Source of the DNA: MedAcidi-G3 sp036163555
GTDB taxonomy: Bacteria > Actinomycetota > Acidimicrobiia > Acidimicrobiales > Poriferisodalaceae
Direction: 5' to 3'
NCBI GenBank assembly: GCA_036163555.1
Contig: JAYZKK010000060.1
Coordinates: 92,571 to 156,570, forward strand
DNA: 64,000 nt
Positions 17,470-25,854 of the stretch are shown here, in pieces. The position numbers and the translations under genes are program-made. Numbering within the stretch: position 1 is the first letter of the stretch; each line of letters begins with the position of its first letter. The notes beneath the pieces were generated by a model. The model saw nothing but the letters and a program-made list of their open reading frames with translations, had not been told where the DNA came from and searched no databases.

Positions 17470-18047
17470 TGGTGCTGCTAATCGTTCGACATGGCAGAAC
17501 TGTCGCAAACGCCGAAGGTCTCCTTCAGGGACGGGTCGACAATCCCCTCGACACGGAAGGGGAGCGTCAAGCGAAGCAAATAGGAGCTGCGTTGGGTCCG
17601 ATCGATTTGGTTGTCTCATCCCCGCTACAAAGAGCGCTTCAAACGGCGACACCACTTGGTTTGCCCTGCCGTATTGATGAGCGCTGGATTGAACTCGATT
17701 ATGGAGCATGGGACGAGAAGCCAATCGGCGAAATTACTAAGGAAGAATGGATCCGATGGCGAAGTGACCCAACCTTCGCTCCGCCGGGAGGAGAGTCCCT
17801 AGAGGAATTGGACCGTAGGGTCGCACAGGGGTGTGAAGCTTTATTGCTTGAGGCTGAAGAATCGAATGTCGCAGTGTTTACACACGTCTCACCAATAAAA
17901 TCTGCTGTCGCATGGGCACTGGGAACCAAGGAACAGATTTCATGGAACCTCAGCGTCGGGCAGGCTCAGATCACTCGAATAGCGGTGAGGGATGGGAGGC
18001 CCGTACTTACATCTTTCAACGAAACAGCACACCTCAAAGAGCCGTAA
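17469..18047 (+). CDS. Histidine phosphatase family protein
   Basis: A 192-residue phosphoglycerate mutase-like phosphatase. The catalytic RHGRT motif is at residues 7-11, a second basic element is SSPLQRALQTA, the acid is in ELDYGAWDEKP, and the second His is in FTHVSPIKSAV. The short length and GxxxG-free start fit small-molecule phosphatases such as the CobC or GpgP types. In actinobacteria, related proteins dephosphorylate glucosyl-3-phosphoglycerate, phosphosugars or alpha-ribazole phosphate. The substrate here is not predictable. Confidence 0.9.
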   Translation: MVLLIVRHGRTVANAEGLLQGRVDNPLDTEGERQAKQIGAALGPIDLVVSSPLQRALQTATPLGLPCRIDERWIELDYGAWDEKPIGEITKEEWIRWRSDPTFAPPGGESLEELDRRVAQGCEALLLEAEESNVAVFTHVSPIKSAVAWALGTKEQISWNLSVGQAQITRIAVRDGRPVLTSFNETAHLKEP

Positions 18048-18050
18048 CTC

Positions 18051-18971
18051 TCAATTGACAGCAGTTTGATACATGCCCTCACTGACCTCCACAACACGAC
18101 CCTGTTTGATCATGCGGGCAATGTGGATCTGTGCTGAACGAGTTTCAACATGACCAACAAAGTTCATGTCGACAGAGGGCCGATACACAAATCGCCGTGA
18201 TGCACAGTCGTCGATCGATTTCGGTTCACTCATGAAGTCAAGCATTGCTGATTCTCTGTTGGAGATCACGCTCTCAAATGCATCGAGCATTTCAAGGAAT
18301 AACTCCCGCCCCGAAATAACCCATTTGTGATGAAAAGTTACGAAATGGTCAGCGTCCAGAGAGCGACACCGATTAAGTGACTGCTCGAAGCTGTCCAATG
18401 ACGAATGTGCATCAAAGTAATAAGGCCCGAATCCTGATAGTTCGATATCACCAAGGAAAACGGCCCTGGCTTGAGGGACCAAGAACGCACAGTGGCCACG
18501 GGTGTGTCCAGGTGTGTGCACTATCTGGATCTCAGCCTCCCCTAAATCAAAAACGTCACCGTCAGAAAAGGTTGAGACATCGCTTCGAGGCTCATAGCTG
18601 AAGTCCTTTATCACCTCTTGTCGAAATTCTTCTTCCACAGACGAAGGCAAGCCATACATAGACATCAATCCATCGATTGAAGTGAGCCCTACAGCGTCTG
18701 CTTCGTGACATGACACTGGGACATCTCTGAGTTGACTCATTCCAGGAATATGGTCCTCGTGTACATGAGAGAGAAATATTTGATCAACTTGGGTAGGTGC
18801 CCCGCGATGGGCGACGGTGAGAGAAGGATCAATCAGAATGGTCTCTTGAGACCCCTGGACGAGCATCGAATTTCCATGCGGGTATTTGCCCTTATCTAGC
18901 CCTGTCAGAACCGTAACGGGGCCTAGTTGAAGCGCATCGGGCCAATCGATGTTCGTGGAACTGTGATTCAT
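18051..18971 (-). CDS. MBL-fold metallo-hydrolase
   Basis: A 306-residue metallo-beta-lactamase fold protein with the metal site HVHEDH near residue 71, followed by HTPGHTRGH and a GDIELSG segment. The C-terminal part (residues about 225-300) is helical. It resembles the DUF-type winged-helix tails found in lactonase-like and glyoxalase II-like MBL proteins. It probably hydrolyses a thioester or lactone. It converges on the histidine phosphatase gene with a 3-bp gap, and its own start lies 50 bp from the RNase P RNA 3' end. Confidence 0.85.
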   Translation of the reverse strand: MNHSSTNIDWPDALQLGPVTVLTGLDKGKYPHGNSMLVQGSQETILIDPSLTVAHRGAPTQVDQIFLSHVHEDHIPGMSQLRDVPVSCHEADAVGLTSIDGLMSMYGLPSSVEEEFRQEVIKDFSYEPRSDVSTFSDGDVFDLGEAEIQIVHTPGHTRGHCAFLVPQARAVFLGDIELSGFGPYYFDAHSSLDSFEQSLNRCRSLDADHFVTFHHKWVISGRELFLEMLDAFESVISNRESAMLDFMSEPKSIDDCASRRFVYRPSVDMNFVGHVETRSAQIHIARMIKQGRVVEVSEGMYQTAVN

Positions 18972-19020
18972 TGTCGAGAACGCTATCTTGCCAGTTCTTA
19001 GGGTGTGGAAATCGATGTAG

Positions 19021-19390
19021 GCGGCGGTGAGTCAGCCTGTAGGCGGGATTCTGTCCAGTGAGTTCACTCACTTGTGTGACCATCCATCTCAGCGGTCTAC
19101 CCGGAATCGTAGGACGGGCCGCCCGATTCCTGCTTGACCTTGCTCCGAGTGGGGTTTGCAAGCCGCGCAAGTCGCCTTGCACGCTGGTGCGCTCTTACCG
19201 CACCCTTTCAGCCTTACCTGTGATTAGCAGCGCTAAACCATCGGCGGTTTACTTTCTGTTGCACTTTCCGTCGCCTCGCGGCGCCTGGTTTTCTCCCAGC
19301 ACCCTGCCCTGTGGAGTCCCGACCTTCCTCAATTTGCCTCGTCTCTAAAGGTGAGGCCAACTGCGGTCACCCAGCCGACTCACCGCCGAT
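19021..19390 (-). ncRNA. rnpB: RNase P RNA, bacterial type A
   Basis: Catalytic RNA that trims 5' leaders of pre-tRNAs. Reading the minus strand, the outer P1 helix is closed by CGGCGGTGAGTC at the 5' end and GACTCACCGCCG at the 3' end. Conserved blocks follow in order: GAGGAAGGTCGGGACTCCAC, CAGGGCAGGGTG, an AGTGCAACAGAAAG segment, then AAACCGCCGATGG, GGTGCGGTAAGAGCGCACC, and the terminal ACAGAATCCCGCCTACAGG. The blocks match the family except in helix P4. There, GAGGAAAGTCC and CCCGGCTTAC are expected but GAGGAAGGTCG and TCCCGCCTAC are found. The two changes restore pairing and keep the bulged U. Ends are accurate to a few bases. The gene fills most of the gap between two minus-strand genes. 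Confidence 0.97.
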
Positions 19391-19435
19391 ATCACTGTAT
19401 CGCTGCATGAGGCTTGTCATGTCAGCGCGGATTGT

Positions 19436-19849
19436 TTACTCAAAAAGAGAGCCTCGGTTGGGAGTCCAACGTCCACCAAGCACCCCGCCCAATGTCGCTA
19501 ACGAAACGGCTAGAAAGCTGACGACAACGAGGCTCAGCCAAGAAACTGAGCGGACGCCACGAATCATCCTGATGCACTGAAATACAAAGGCAATGACTAA
19601 CGCGGGGCAGCTGGTAAGCATCCCATGGACTATGTGAGAACGCGAGGCACGCCAAGACGCAACAAAGCCGCCGAGAACGAGTCCTATAGAGATCGCTGCA
19701 GTCACCAATAATGAACTATCACTGTTCTGATCCACCAGATTGCCGATAATCAACCCCACGCCGATTACTACTAAAAGTGAGAAAAGTGAACCACTTAACC
19801 ACGAAGTGCGGTCGATTCGGTGTCCAAAGATTAAAAACTCGCCTGACAA
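19436..19849 (-). CDS. Small integral membrane protein, unknown function
   Basis: A 137-residue protein with four predicted membrane segments (near residues 25-40, 50-65, 78-95 and 103-125 of the product) and short polar loops. I recognise no family motif; the topology recalls TIGR04086-like four-helix membrane proteins. I chose the TTG at 19849, which has a GGAAGGA ribosome site 7 bp upstream; an alternative TTG lies 18 bp earlier at 19867. It is on the same strand as the RNase P RNA gene and lies upstream of it. Confidence 0.6.
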   Translation of the reverse strand: MSGEFLIFGHRIDRTSWLSGSLFSLLVVIGVGLIIGNLVDQNSDSSLLVTAAISIGLVLGGFVASWRASRSHIVHGMLTSCPALVIAFVFQCIRMIRGVRSVSWLSLVVVSFLAVSLATLGGVLGGRWTPNRGSLFE

Positions 19850-19932
19850 TCCGGATTCCTTCCTCAAGAGTTTACCGAACGCTCAATTAGTCTGGACAAT
19901 CCCACTCCCAATGGGAAAGAATCCTGATTGAA

Positions 19933-20307
19933 ATGAGCATCAGCGATCCGATTCAGAGCACAGTTTTACATTCCCGCCGTGGAGACGCGCTCACAGATGT
20001 GTTTGAAAGCACGCTTCCCTTCGCACCGGGGCTCAAGGGATGGGAACAGATCGCTGCATGTCGTGGTATCGATGCGTCAATTTTCTTTCCTGATGACGAA
20101 GACGATAACGCCGAGTTAGCGAAGAAAATCTGCCGTGGTTGCTCGGTCGCCATGCCTTGTCTCGAGTACGCAATAACTGTGCGGGAGAAAGAAGGAGTTT
20201 GGGGAGGCGCGACGCAGCGGGAACGACGAAGCATTATTAGGCGAAGGCGACGTACTGCAGCACGAGAGCGCGCCTTGAGCGAAACCGAGACAACAAACGA
20301 ACGATAG
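19933..20307 (+). CDS. WhiB-family transcription factor
   Basis: A 124-residue iron-sulfur regulator of actinobacteria. Four cysteines lie in AACRG, then CRGCSVAMPC, in the C-x(n)-C-x2-C-x5-C pattern that binds a [4Fe-4S] cluster. The turn GVWGGATQRERR is followed by a very basic helix (RRRRRTAARER) that contacts DNA. WhiB proteins usually bind the primary sigma factor and respond to oxygen, nitric oxide or developmental signals. TCCCA and TGGGA arms separated by one base lie about 20 bp upstream of the start. It is followed by trpD after 10 bp, possibly in the same transcript. Confidence 0.95.
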   Translation: MSISDPIQSTVLHSRRGDALTDVFESTLPFAPGLKGWEQIAACRGIDASIFFPDDEDDNAELAKKICRGCSVAMPCLEYAITVREKEGVWGGATQRERRSIIRRRRRTAARERALSETETTNER

Positions 20308-20317
20308 AGTCCCAAAG

Positions 20318-21403
20318 GTGACTTCAAGTAAGAGCAACTCCACGGCTGACCAGTCCTTGGACACTTTCGGCGGCTGGTCAGGGGTTTTGAGTGACCTAGT
20401 AGGCGGAGTTGATTTAACCCCTGCTGCCGCCAGGGCTGCCCTAGGGTCGATTCTGCGAGGAGAAGCAACAGATGCTCAAGTAGCAGGTTTCATAATTGCT
20501 CTGGGCATGAAGGGAGGTTCGGTACTAGAACTCACCGGCTTAGTGGATGCAATGATGGACGCAGCTTCTCCTTTAGATGTGCCGAATGGAACTATTGATA
20601 TTGTCGGAAGCGGTGGCGCCCCCGCTCGACGGACTCACGCTCTGAGTGTTTCTACGATGGCTTGTTTTGTTGCGTCGGCAGCTGGAGCCACAGTTTGTAA
20701 ACACGGCTCGGTAGCGGCATCCTCCAGTAGCGGATCTTTCGACACCCTGGGAGTGTTGGGGCTAGCTATCGATCTAGATGGTGTCCAAGTCGCACGATGT
20801 GTTGAAGAGGTGGGTATCGGATTCGCCTTTGCCAAAAACTTTCACCCCGCGATGAGATTTGTTGGCCCAGTTCGTTCTGAACTTGGTGTTCCGACAACCT
20901 TTAATTTTCTTGGCCCGCTGTCCCATCCTGGGGGAGTTAAACGGCAAGTAGTAGGGGTTAGTGACCCGACAATGGCTCCGAGAGTCGCAGGTGTGTTAGC
21001 GGCTAGAGGAAGCGAACATGCGCTGGTCGTTCATGGAGGTGACCGTCTTGATGAAATTACGACGACTGATTCAACCCGCATCTACGAGGTCCGTGATGGC
21101 GAAGTCGTTGGCGAGACCGAATTTCAACCCGAATCTGTAGGTATTCGTCGAGTCAATAGAGCTGAACTTCAAGGCGGCACTCCCCAAGACAATGTGCGAA
21201 TAATGCATGAGTTGTTCGCCGGAACCGATGTAGGTCCAAGGGCCGACATTGTCGCGATCAATGCGGCAGCAGGCCTTCTCGTCGCTGGCTTGGTTGAGAA
21301 CCTAGGAGCAGGGCTCGAGGCCGCCAAGGCAGTTATGGCCAATGGTCAAGCTGCTGCCAAGGTTGAGACTGTAGTTGAGCTCAGCAACGAGATAGCTGAC
21401 TAG
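20318..21403 (+). CDS. trpD: Anthranilate phosphoribosyltransferase-like protein
   Basis: A 361-residue member of the TrpD family, which joins anthranilate to PRPP in tryptophan synthesis. The helical N-terminal domain, HPAMRFVGPVRSELGVPTTFNFLGPL and the metal-binding RLDEITTT are conserved. Two ligand motifs are altered: the PRPP loop GTGGD reads GSGGA (residues 97-101), and the anthranilate-contacting KHGNR reads KHGSV (128-132). It may still be the tryptophan enzyme of this lineage, or a TrpD2-like paralogue with another substrate. No other trp gene is nearby. The start is a GTG with an AAAGG sequence immediately before it. Confidence 0.8.
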   Translation: MTSSKSNSTADQSLDTFGGWSGVLSDLVGGVDLTPAAARAALGSILRGEATDAQVAGFIIALGMKGGSVLELTGLVDAMMDAASPLDVPNGTIDIVGSGGAPARRTHALSVSTMACFVASAAGATVCKHGSVAASSSSGSFDTLGVLGLAIDLDGVQVARCVEEVGIGFAFAKNFHPAMRFVGPVRSELGVPTTFNFLGPLSHPGGVKRQVVGVSDPTMAPRVAGVLAARGSEHALVVHGGDRLDEITTTDSTRIYEVRDGEVVGETEFQPESVGIRRVNRAELQGGTPQDNVRIMHELFAGTDVGPRADIVAINAAAGLLVAGLVENLGAGLEAAKAVMANGQAAAKVETVVELSNEIAD

Positions 21404-21405
21404 TC

Positions 21406-21660
21406 ATGGTGATCGGACAAGCTCTTCCCTATGGGGTTGGAGATGTTGTCCGCCTAACAGCAACCTCGGATGACAGTCGACAACACTTAATAGGTCAGAC
21501 GGGAACTGTGGTTGCTATTCAACCAGGCAATCGATTCGTCATGGCAGCTGTCAAATTTGACGAGAGCGAGCGACGGTGGACCATGGTGTACGACGTGGAC
21601 GAGTTGGAGCTTGTTGAGCGGTATGGACATGGCGTCAAATTCCTAGGTCGCAAAGAATAA
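21406..21660 (+). CDS. Small conserved beta-barrel-like protein
   Basis: An 84-residue protein of alternating short hydrophobic strands (VGDVVRLTAT, GQTGTVVAI, FVMAAVKFD) with glycine turns. The pattern fits an SH3- or KOW-like barrel. It follows trpD after 2 bp and so is probably co-expressed. I do not recognise a named family. The GTVVAIQPGNRFV stretch is KOW-like, so nucleic-acid or protein binding is possible, but this is inference only. Confidence 0.6.
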   Translation: MVIGQALPYGVGDVVRLTATSDDSRQHLIGQTGTVVAIQPGNRFVMAAVKFDESERRWTMVYDVDELELVERYGHGVKFLGRKE

Positions 21661-21678
21661 GCCGAATAAACACCCGAC

Positions 21679-23310
21679 CTAAGCGACTACGAGATCTTTT
21701 TTGATTTGAAAATTGTCTAGACAGGGATAGCGAGACGACAGAGGTCGATCGCAGTAAATAAGACGAAGATTATGGGCCTCACTTTCAATCCAATTAGCAA
21801 CGCACCACAGTTCCCCAATTTCGCGCTTTCCTATTACGCCACCAAGGTTGTTTAGTTGGATTTCGACAGCACCGGCTTCACCTGACCACTCAGCCAGGCG
21901 ACCATTCTCAAGTGTCGTGACCCCAGTCCGAACGTCTTCGAATACCACACGACCAGAAGAACGCAGTGCTTCTACCTGGTACTGACGCCGCAAGACGGCG
22001 GACAGAGCGAAAGCTTGACGGCGCAGGTCAGCAGCTTCCTCGAAGCGTTGTTGATTCGCAAGGCTCACCATTCGAAGGCGTAGTGGCTCGAGCAGCTTCT
22101 CTGGGTGTTTGTTTAGGGCTAGGAGGGCATCGTCAACGATCTGCGAATAAGCCTCCTCAGTTACCTCGCCGGAGCAAGGACACACACTGGTACCGATTTG
22201 AGCTGCGACACAGGGCCCGGCGGTCACCTGTCGGGGCACTCTCTTGGTGCAACGGCGGAGCGGTAAGACAGTTTCGATTGCGTCAACTACATCTCGAGCG
22301 ACACGACGAGAAGAAATTGGACCTAAATAGAAAGCAGCATCATCTTTGGGTTCACTCACGATTGATAAGCGTGGGAATCGCTCCGCCAAGGTCAATTTCA
22401 CGTAGGCATACTTCGACCAATTTTTCGAACGCCGGTTAAAGCGCGGCCGAAGATCCTGAATCAAGCGCAACTCGAGCACCTCTGCTTGCAGAGATCCTTT
22501 ACACACCGTGTATTCGATCAATTCGGTTTCCCGAAGTAGTTGGTCAACTTTTCGACGTTTGTCACTCGAGAAATATGACCGGACGCGAGTGCGTATGTTG
22601 ACCGCCTTACCGACATAAAGAACTTCGCCTCTCTTGTCGATAAACCGATAAACCCCAGGTGAACGTGGAAGGTCTTCAGTAAGTCGCAGTTTCTTTGCTT
22701 GAGGGTGGCGTTGCATAGTTGGAAGTTGTTGTAAATCGTCTAGACCCAAAACTCCCAGAGCCGAGGCCTGTTCAAGCAGGTGATGAAGCAAATCCGCAGT
22801 CGCGTGAGCGTCATCTAAAGCCCGGTGGTTCGGTTGATGCGGTAAACGCAAACACTTGGCCAATGTGGAAAGTTTGTGATTAGGGACGTCGTTGCGGATG
22901 ACTCGACGCGAGATAGCCAATGTGTCGATCTTCTGCCCCTCCCAGGCCTCCCTTCCAGATCTACGCAGAGCTGCGTTCAAGAATGCAAGGTCAAATCCCA
23001 CGTTGTGTCCAACGAGCACAGCACCTCCTAGAAATCCTAAGAGGGTAGGTAGGACGTGTTCGATCTTTGGTGCCCGCGACACCATTGCACTCGTGATTCC
23101 GGTGAGAACCGTTATCTCAGGAGGTATGGAACATCCCGGGTCGATCAGTGTTTGGAAGGTTCCAAGCTCCTCGCCGCCACGATACTTAACAGCACCGATC
23201 TCTGTGATCATGTCGATGTTTCTTCTGCCACCGGTGGTCTCGAAGTCGAGAACACAGAAAGTGACTTCGTGCAAGGGCGTACCCAAATCGTCTAACGATT
23301 GTTGAAACAC
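21679..23310 (-). CDS. DEDD exonuclease fused to UvrC-like GIY-YIG endonuclease
   Basis: A 543-residue two-domain DNA repair protein common in actinobacteria. The N-terminal DnaQ/epsilon-type 3'-5' exonuclease has its acidic residues in LDFETTGG, GHNVGFDLAFL and HRALDDAHATADLL. The middle GIY-YIG nuclease (SPGVYRFIDKRGEVLYVGKA, about residue 220) and the C-terminal part resemble UvrC and Cho. It likely incises and processes damaged DNA. I start it at the GTG at 23310, so that the product begins at the family-typical SLDDLGTPLHEVTF. The frame also has a TTG at 23331. A TATATT box 7 bp upstream of the GTG supports a leaderless message. Confidence 0.9.
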   Translation of the reverse strand: MFQQSLDDLGTPLHEVTFCVLDFETTGGRRNIDMITEIGAVKYRGGEELGTFQTLIDPGCSIPPEITVLTGITSAMVSRAPKIEHVLPTLLGFLGGAVLVGHNVGFDLAFLNAALRRSGREAWEGQKIDTLAISRRVIRNDVPNHKLSTLAKCLRLPHQPNHRALDDAHATADLLHHLLEQASALGVLGLDDLQQLPTMQRHPQAKKLRLTEDLPRSPGVYRFIDKRGEVLYVGKAVNIRTRVRSYFSSDKRRKVDQLLRETELIEYTVCKGSLQAEVLELRLIQDLRPRFNRRSKNWSKYAYVKLTLAERFPRLSIVSEPKDDAAFYLGPISSRRVARDVVDAIETVLPLRRCTKRVPRQVTAGPCVAAQIGTSVCPCSGEVTEEAYSQIVDDALLALNKHPEKLLEPLRLRMVSLANQQRFEEAADLRRQAFALSAVLRRQYQVEALRSSGRVVFEDVRTGVTTLENGRLAEWSGEAGAVEIQLNNLGGVIGKREIGELWCVANWIESEAHNLRLIYCDRPLSSRYPCLDNFQIKKDLVVA

Positions 23311-23317
23311 GAAGACG

Positions 23318-23323
23318 AATATA
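23318..23323 (-). promoter_or_regulatory. Candidate -10 box for the exonuclease-UvrC gene
   Basis: TATATT on the minus strand, 7 bp before the GTG at 23310, fits an actinobacterial -10 element of a leaderless transcript. There is no ribosome site in front of the GTG. The -35 region is not obvious. Confidence 0.35.
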
Positions 23324-23369
23324 GCGAACAAATGTTCGATCGAGAGTTATTGGAGCTTTACAATATCCA

Positions 23370-24254
23370 TCAGGAACGGCCCGCAATTCTGCCTAGGAAA
23401 CCGCGCCTGCGCGGCTTCAGGTCTGCTTGTTGAACCGTAGCGAGGGCAGCGGCGAAATCTGCTCCGCTTTCGAAACGATCACCTGGGGCTTTAGACATCG
23501 ACCTCAAGATTATTTCAGCGAGATCGTCAGCAACCCCAGCTCCGCGGGGATCTGGCGGTGCCAGTTTTACGTGGGCGTGTAAGAGCTCATTCCTTTCACC
23601 GTAAAAGGGAGCTGACCCCACCGCCAGCCGATAAAGAGTTGCACCCAAACTGTAGAGATCAGTCCTCCCATCGACATGGCCTCCAACTGCTTGTTCGGGC
23701 GCTAGGAACATAGGGGATCCGTAGACCCTGCCTTCAGGTGGTGGAGGTCCGTCTAGGTCGTGCGCAAGCCCAAAGTCAAAGAGAACAGCACGGTCACGCT
23801 CTTCGTCCAACAAGATGTTGGACGGTTTGACGTCTCGATGGACGATCCGTTGGCGATGAACGTGATCTAACGCAGAACACATTTGTTGAATAATGGCGAT
23901 GGATTCCGCAAGGTCTAGAGGTTTGGATGATTGAACGCGATCCCAAAGGGTTTCACCACTTATTGGTTCGATCTCCATGTAGTGAGTGCCAGCGATTACG
24001 CCAGCCTGCATTGCCTGAAGGACGTTCGGGTGGTCGACGCGAACCATAAGTTCGAACTCTTGTTCAAAAAGAGAACGGATCTCTTGTCTCGCTTCAGCGA
24101 ACGGGGTGAGGACCTTGAGGGCAACTTCGTTGCCGTCACGTAATGCAGCGCGGTAGACGTGAGCTACTGTGCCGCGACCCAGGAGCTCTTTGATGCTGTA
24201 GGGCCCATACTGGCGACCTACCCAAACGTCTGCTTCTTCGGCGAACATTTCCAT
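23370..24254 (-). CDS. Soluble serine/threonine protein kinase
   Basis: A 294-residue Hanks-type kinase. It has a glycine loop (LLGRGTVAHVYRA), the ATP-binding Lys in VALKVL, the catalytic HRDVKPSN, the metal-binding DFG in LFDFGLAHD, and the APE motif in MFLAPEQA. The kinase domain ends near residue 270, and a short basic tail (PRRRGFLGRIAGR) follows. There is no membrane helix and no PASTA or other sensor domain, unlike PknB-type kinases that follow wall precursors. It is therefore probably a cytosolic signalling kinase whose input and targets are unknown. It lies 59 bp upstream of the nuclease gene and diverges from a small Cys-rich protein gene. Confidence 0.92.
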   Translation of the reverse strand: MEMFAEEADVWVGRQYGPYSIKELLGRGTVAHVYRAALRDGNEVALKVLTPFAEARQEIRSLFEQEFELMVRVDHPNVLQAMQAGVIAGTHYMEIEPISGETLWDRVQSSKPLDLAESIAIIQQMCSALDHVHRQRIVHRDVKPSNILLDEERDRAVLFDFGLAHDLDGPPPPEGRVYGSPMFLAPEQAVGGHVDGRTDLYSLGATLYRLAVGSAPFYGERNELLHAHVKLAPPDPRGAGVADDLAEIILRSMSKAPGDRFESGADFAAALATVQQADLKPRRRGFLGRIAGRS

Positions 24255-24330
24255 CCCCTGGATTAGAGAATACCCGGCTCTTTGAGGTCGTATAGCTCAT
24301 AGGTCACTGCAGTCCCACCCCAGTTCTAGC

Positions 24331-24350
24331 TTGTCTTAGTACTCAGACAA
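24331..24350 (+). promoter_or_regulatory. Inverted repeat in the leader of the small Cys-rich gene
   Basis: TTGTCT and AGACAA, 8 bases apart, form a hairpin or operator just before the ribosome site (AAAGGA at 24350-24355) of the small gene at 24364, within the 109-bp gap between divergent genes. Formation of the hairpin would lie next to, but not over, the ribosome site. Significance is unproven. Confidence 0.3.
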
Positions 24351-24363
24351 AGGACAAAGAGAA

Positions 24364-24624
24364 GTGAGAGACACTGGATTTACCGATCGAGATCTTGACG
24401 AAACTCTTGGTGATGAGGAGTCGTTGCTTATTGATTGTGACCTCTGCGAATATTCAGGATCCGAGACTTGTAACGATTGTCTCATCACCTACCTATGTAG
24501 GCCTGATCGTGACTCAGTCGTAATCGAATTATCCGATATTCGTGCTCTTAGAACTCTTGGCCGATCTGGCTTGGTTCCTAGATTGAGGCTGCAGAAATCT
24601 GTTGGGTCGGACTCAGGACGGTAA
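24364..24624 (+). CDS. Small protein with two cysteine pairs, likely metal-binding
   Basis: An 86-residue protein with DCDLCEYSGSETCNDC, two CxxC pairs 7 residues apart, and a fifth Cys soon after (LCRPD). The first pair and second pair could bind one zinc or an iron-sulfur centre. Short proteins with this arrangement are conserved in actinobacteria, but I know of no assigned function. The start is a GTG with an AAAGGA ribosome site. It sits between a divergent kinase gene and queG, which starts 66 bp downstream. Confidence 0.7.
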   Translation: MRDTGFTDRDLDETLGDEESLLIDCDLCEYSGSETCNDCLITYLCRPDRDSVVIELSDIRALRTLGRSGLVPRLRLQKSVGSDSGR

Positions 24625-24690
24625 CTTTTAGGGGTGTAAGCGTGTCGGCATGCTGACTGTCTTTCTCTTGAGTGTTATGGAAGTGTCTTT

Positions 24691-25854
24691 ATGCGGGTTC
24701 CCAATCTTGAGGACATAAGGCAAGTAGCCAAGGATGCTGGGTTAGATGACATTGCTGTAACCGGCGTTGAACCACTGACGGAGGCTCGCGTAGCTATTAA
24801 GGAACGAAAACGTCAAGGCCTTCATGCCGGCATGAACTTCACCTACGGCAATCCAGAGCGTGCTACAGACCCAGCGCAGCTGTTTGAAGGAGCACAGAGC
24901 ATTCTGGTCGCAGTTCGACGCTACAAACCGCCCTCTGTCGATGAACCTCAAACCGCGAACCTTGACACCAAAGCAGGAGTTGACTTTCCGAAAGGAGTAG
25001 TGGCCTCCTACGTTTGTTCAGACGATTACGGGATGCTCCGTCAAGGCTTGAGGGCCGTAGCGAACTACCTCGAAGGATTTGGAGCCCGAGCTGAGGTGGT
25101 AATGGACGATAACCGGTTGGCTGATAGAGCAGTGGCAGCTAGAGCTGGTCTGGGGTGGTTGGGACGAAACACTATGTTGCTCCACCCAGAGCTTGGCTCT
25201 TGGACAGTAATTGGTTCAGTTGTGACGGATGCTCCTATCGGGGAACGGTCAGAAAAGACTCACGATGGGTGTGGTACCTGCCGACGTTGTAGTACTGACT
25301 GTCCCACGGGGGCTATTGACGAGTTTGGAGTGCTTGATGCCAACAAATGCTTAGCGTGGCTTTTGCAGGCCAAAGGGATCTTTCCCCGACAGTATCGAAC
25401 CGCACTTGGAGATCGACTCTATGGCTGTGATGACTGCCAAGTCCTCTGCCCGATTAACGACACGACGATGGAGGCTTCAGGAACCATCTCGCCCGAAGAT
25501 TCAAAGGTTGACATTGTTACCCTGCTCGATAGTTCAGATGAAGAACTCATGAAACAGTTTGGTCATTGGTATATACCTAGACGTCGGCCTGAATACTTGC
25601 GGAGAAATGCGCTAATAGTTTTGGGGAATAGCCAAAGTCGCGATGACCTCGAGGTAGATCGAGTCTTAGTGAATTGTCTTAGTTCGTCGGAACCATTAGT
25701 CCGAAGTCACGCGGTGTGGGCGGCGCTGCGGCTAGGAAAGGAACATCTGATCGGACCTGATGTAGCAGAGTCGTTAGTTGAGCATGACCCCGATGGAATT
25801 GTTCGTGCCGAACTAGACGAATGGGGAATTTTGTTGGACTCGGGTAGTCAATGA
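24691..25854 (+). CDS. queG: Epoxyqueuosine reductase
   Basis: Reduces epoxyqueuosine to queuosine at position 34 of certain tRNAs. The 387-residue protein has the cobalamin-dependent N-terminal domain, then two [4Fe-4S] cluster motifs (CGTCRRCSTDCPTGAI and CDDCQVLCP) near residues 192 and 249. HEAT-like repeats at the C-terminus (residues about 290-380) bind the tRNA anticodon stem. No other queuosine genes are in the window, so earlier steps must be elsewhere or the precursor is salvaged. The stop overlaps the next gene by 4 bp (ATGA). Confidence 0.93.
   Translation: MRVPNLEDIRQVAKDAGLDDIAVTGVEPLTEARVAIKERKRQGLHAGMNFTYGNPERATDPAQLFEGAQSILVAVRRYKPPSVDEPQTANLDTKAGVDFPKGVVASYVCSDDYGMLRQGLRAVANYLEGFGARAEVVMDDNRLADRAVAARAGLGWLGRNTMLLHPELGSWTVIGSVVTDAPIGERSEKTHDGCGTCRRCSTDCPTGAIDEFGVLDANKCLAWLLQAKGIFPRQYRTALGDRLYGCDDCQVLCPINDTTMEASGTISPEDSKVDIVTLLDSSDEELMKQFGHWYIPRRRPEYLRRNALIVLGNSQSRDDLEVDRVLVNCLSSSEPLVRSHAVWAALRLGKEHLIGPDVAESLVEHDPDGIVRAELDEWGILLDSGSQ

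Noticed and set aside
21966..22439. Plus-strand open frame of 157 codons inside the exonuclease-UvrC gene
   Set aside because: It lies wholly antisense to a well-supported gene, is Arg-rich and has no domain features; it is a shadow.
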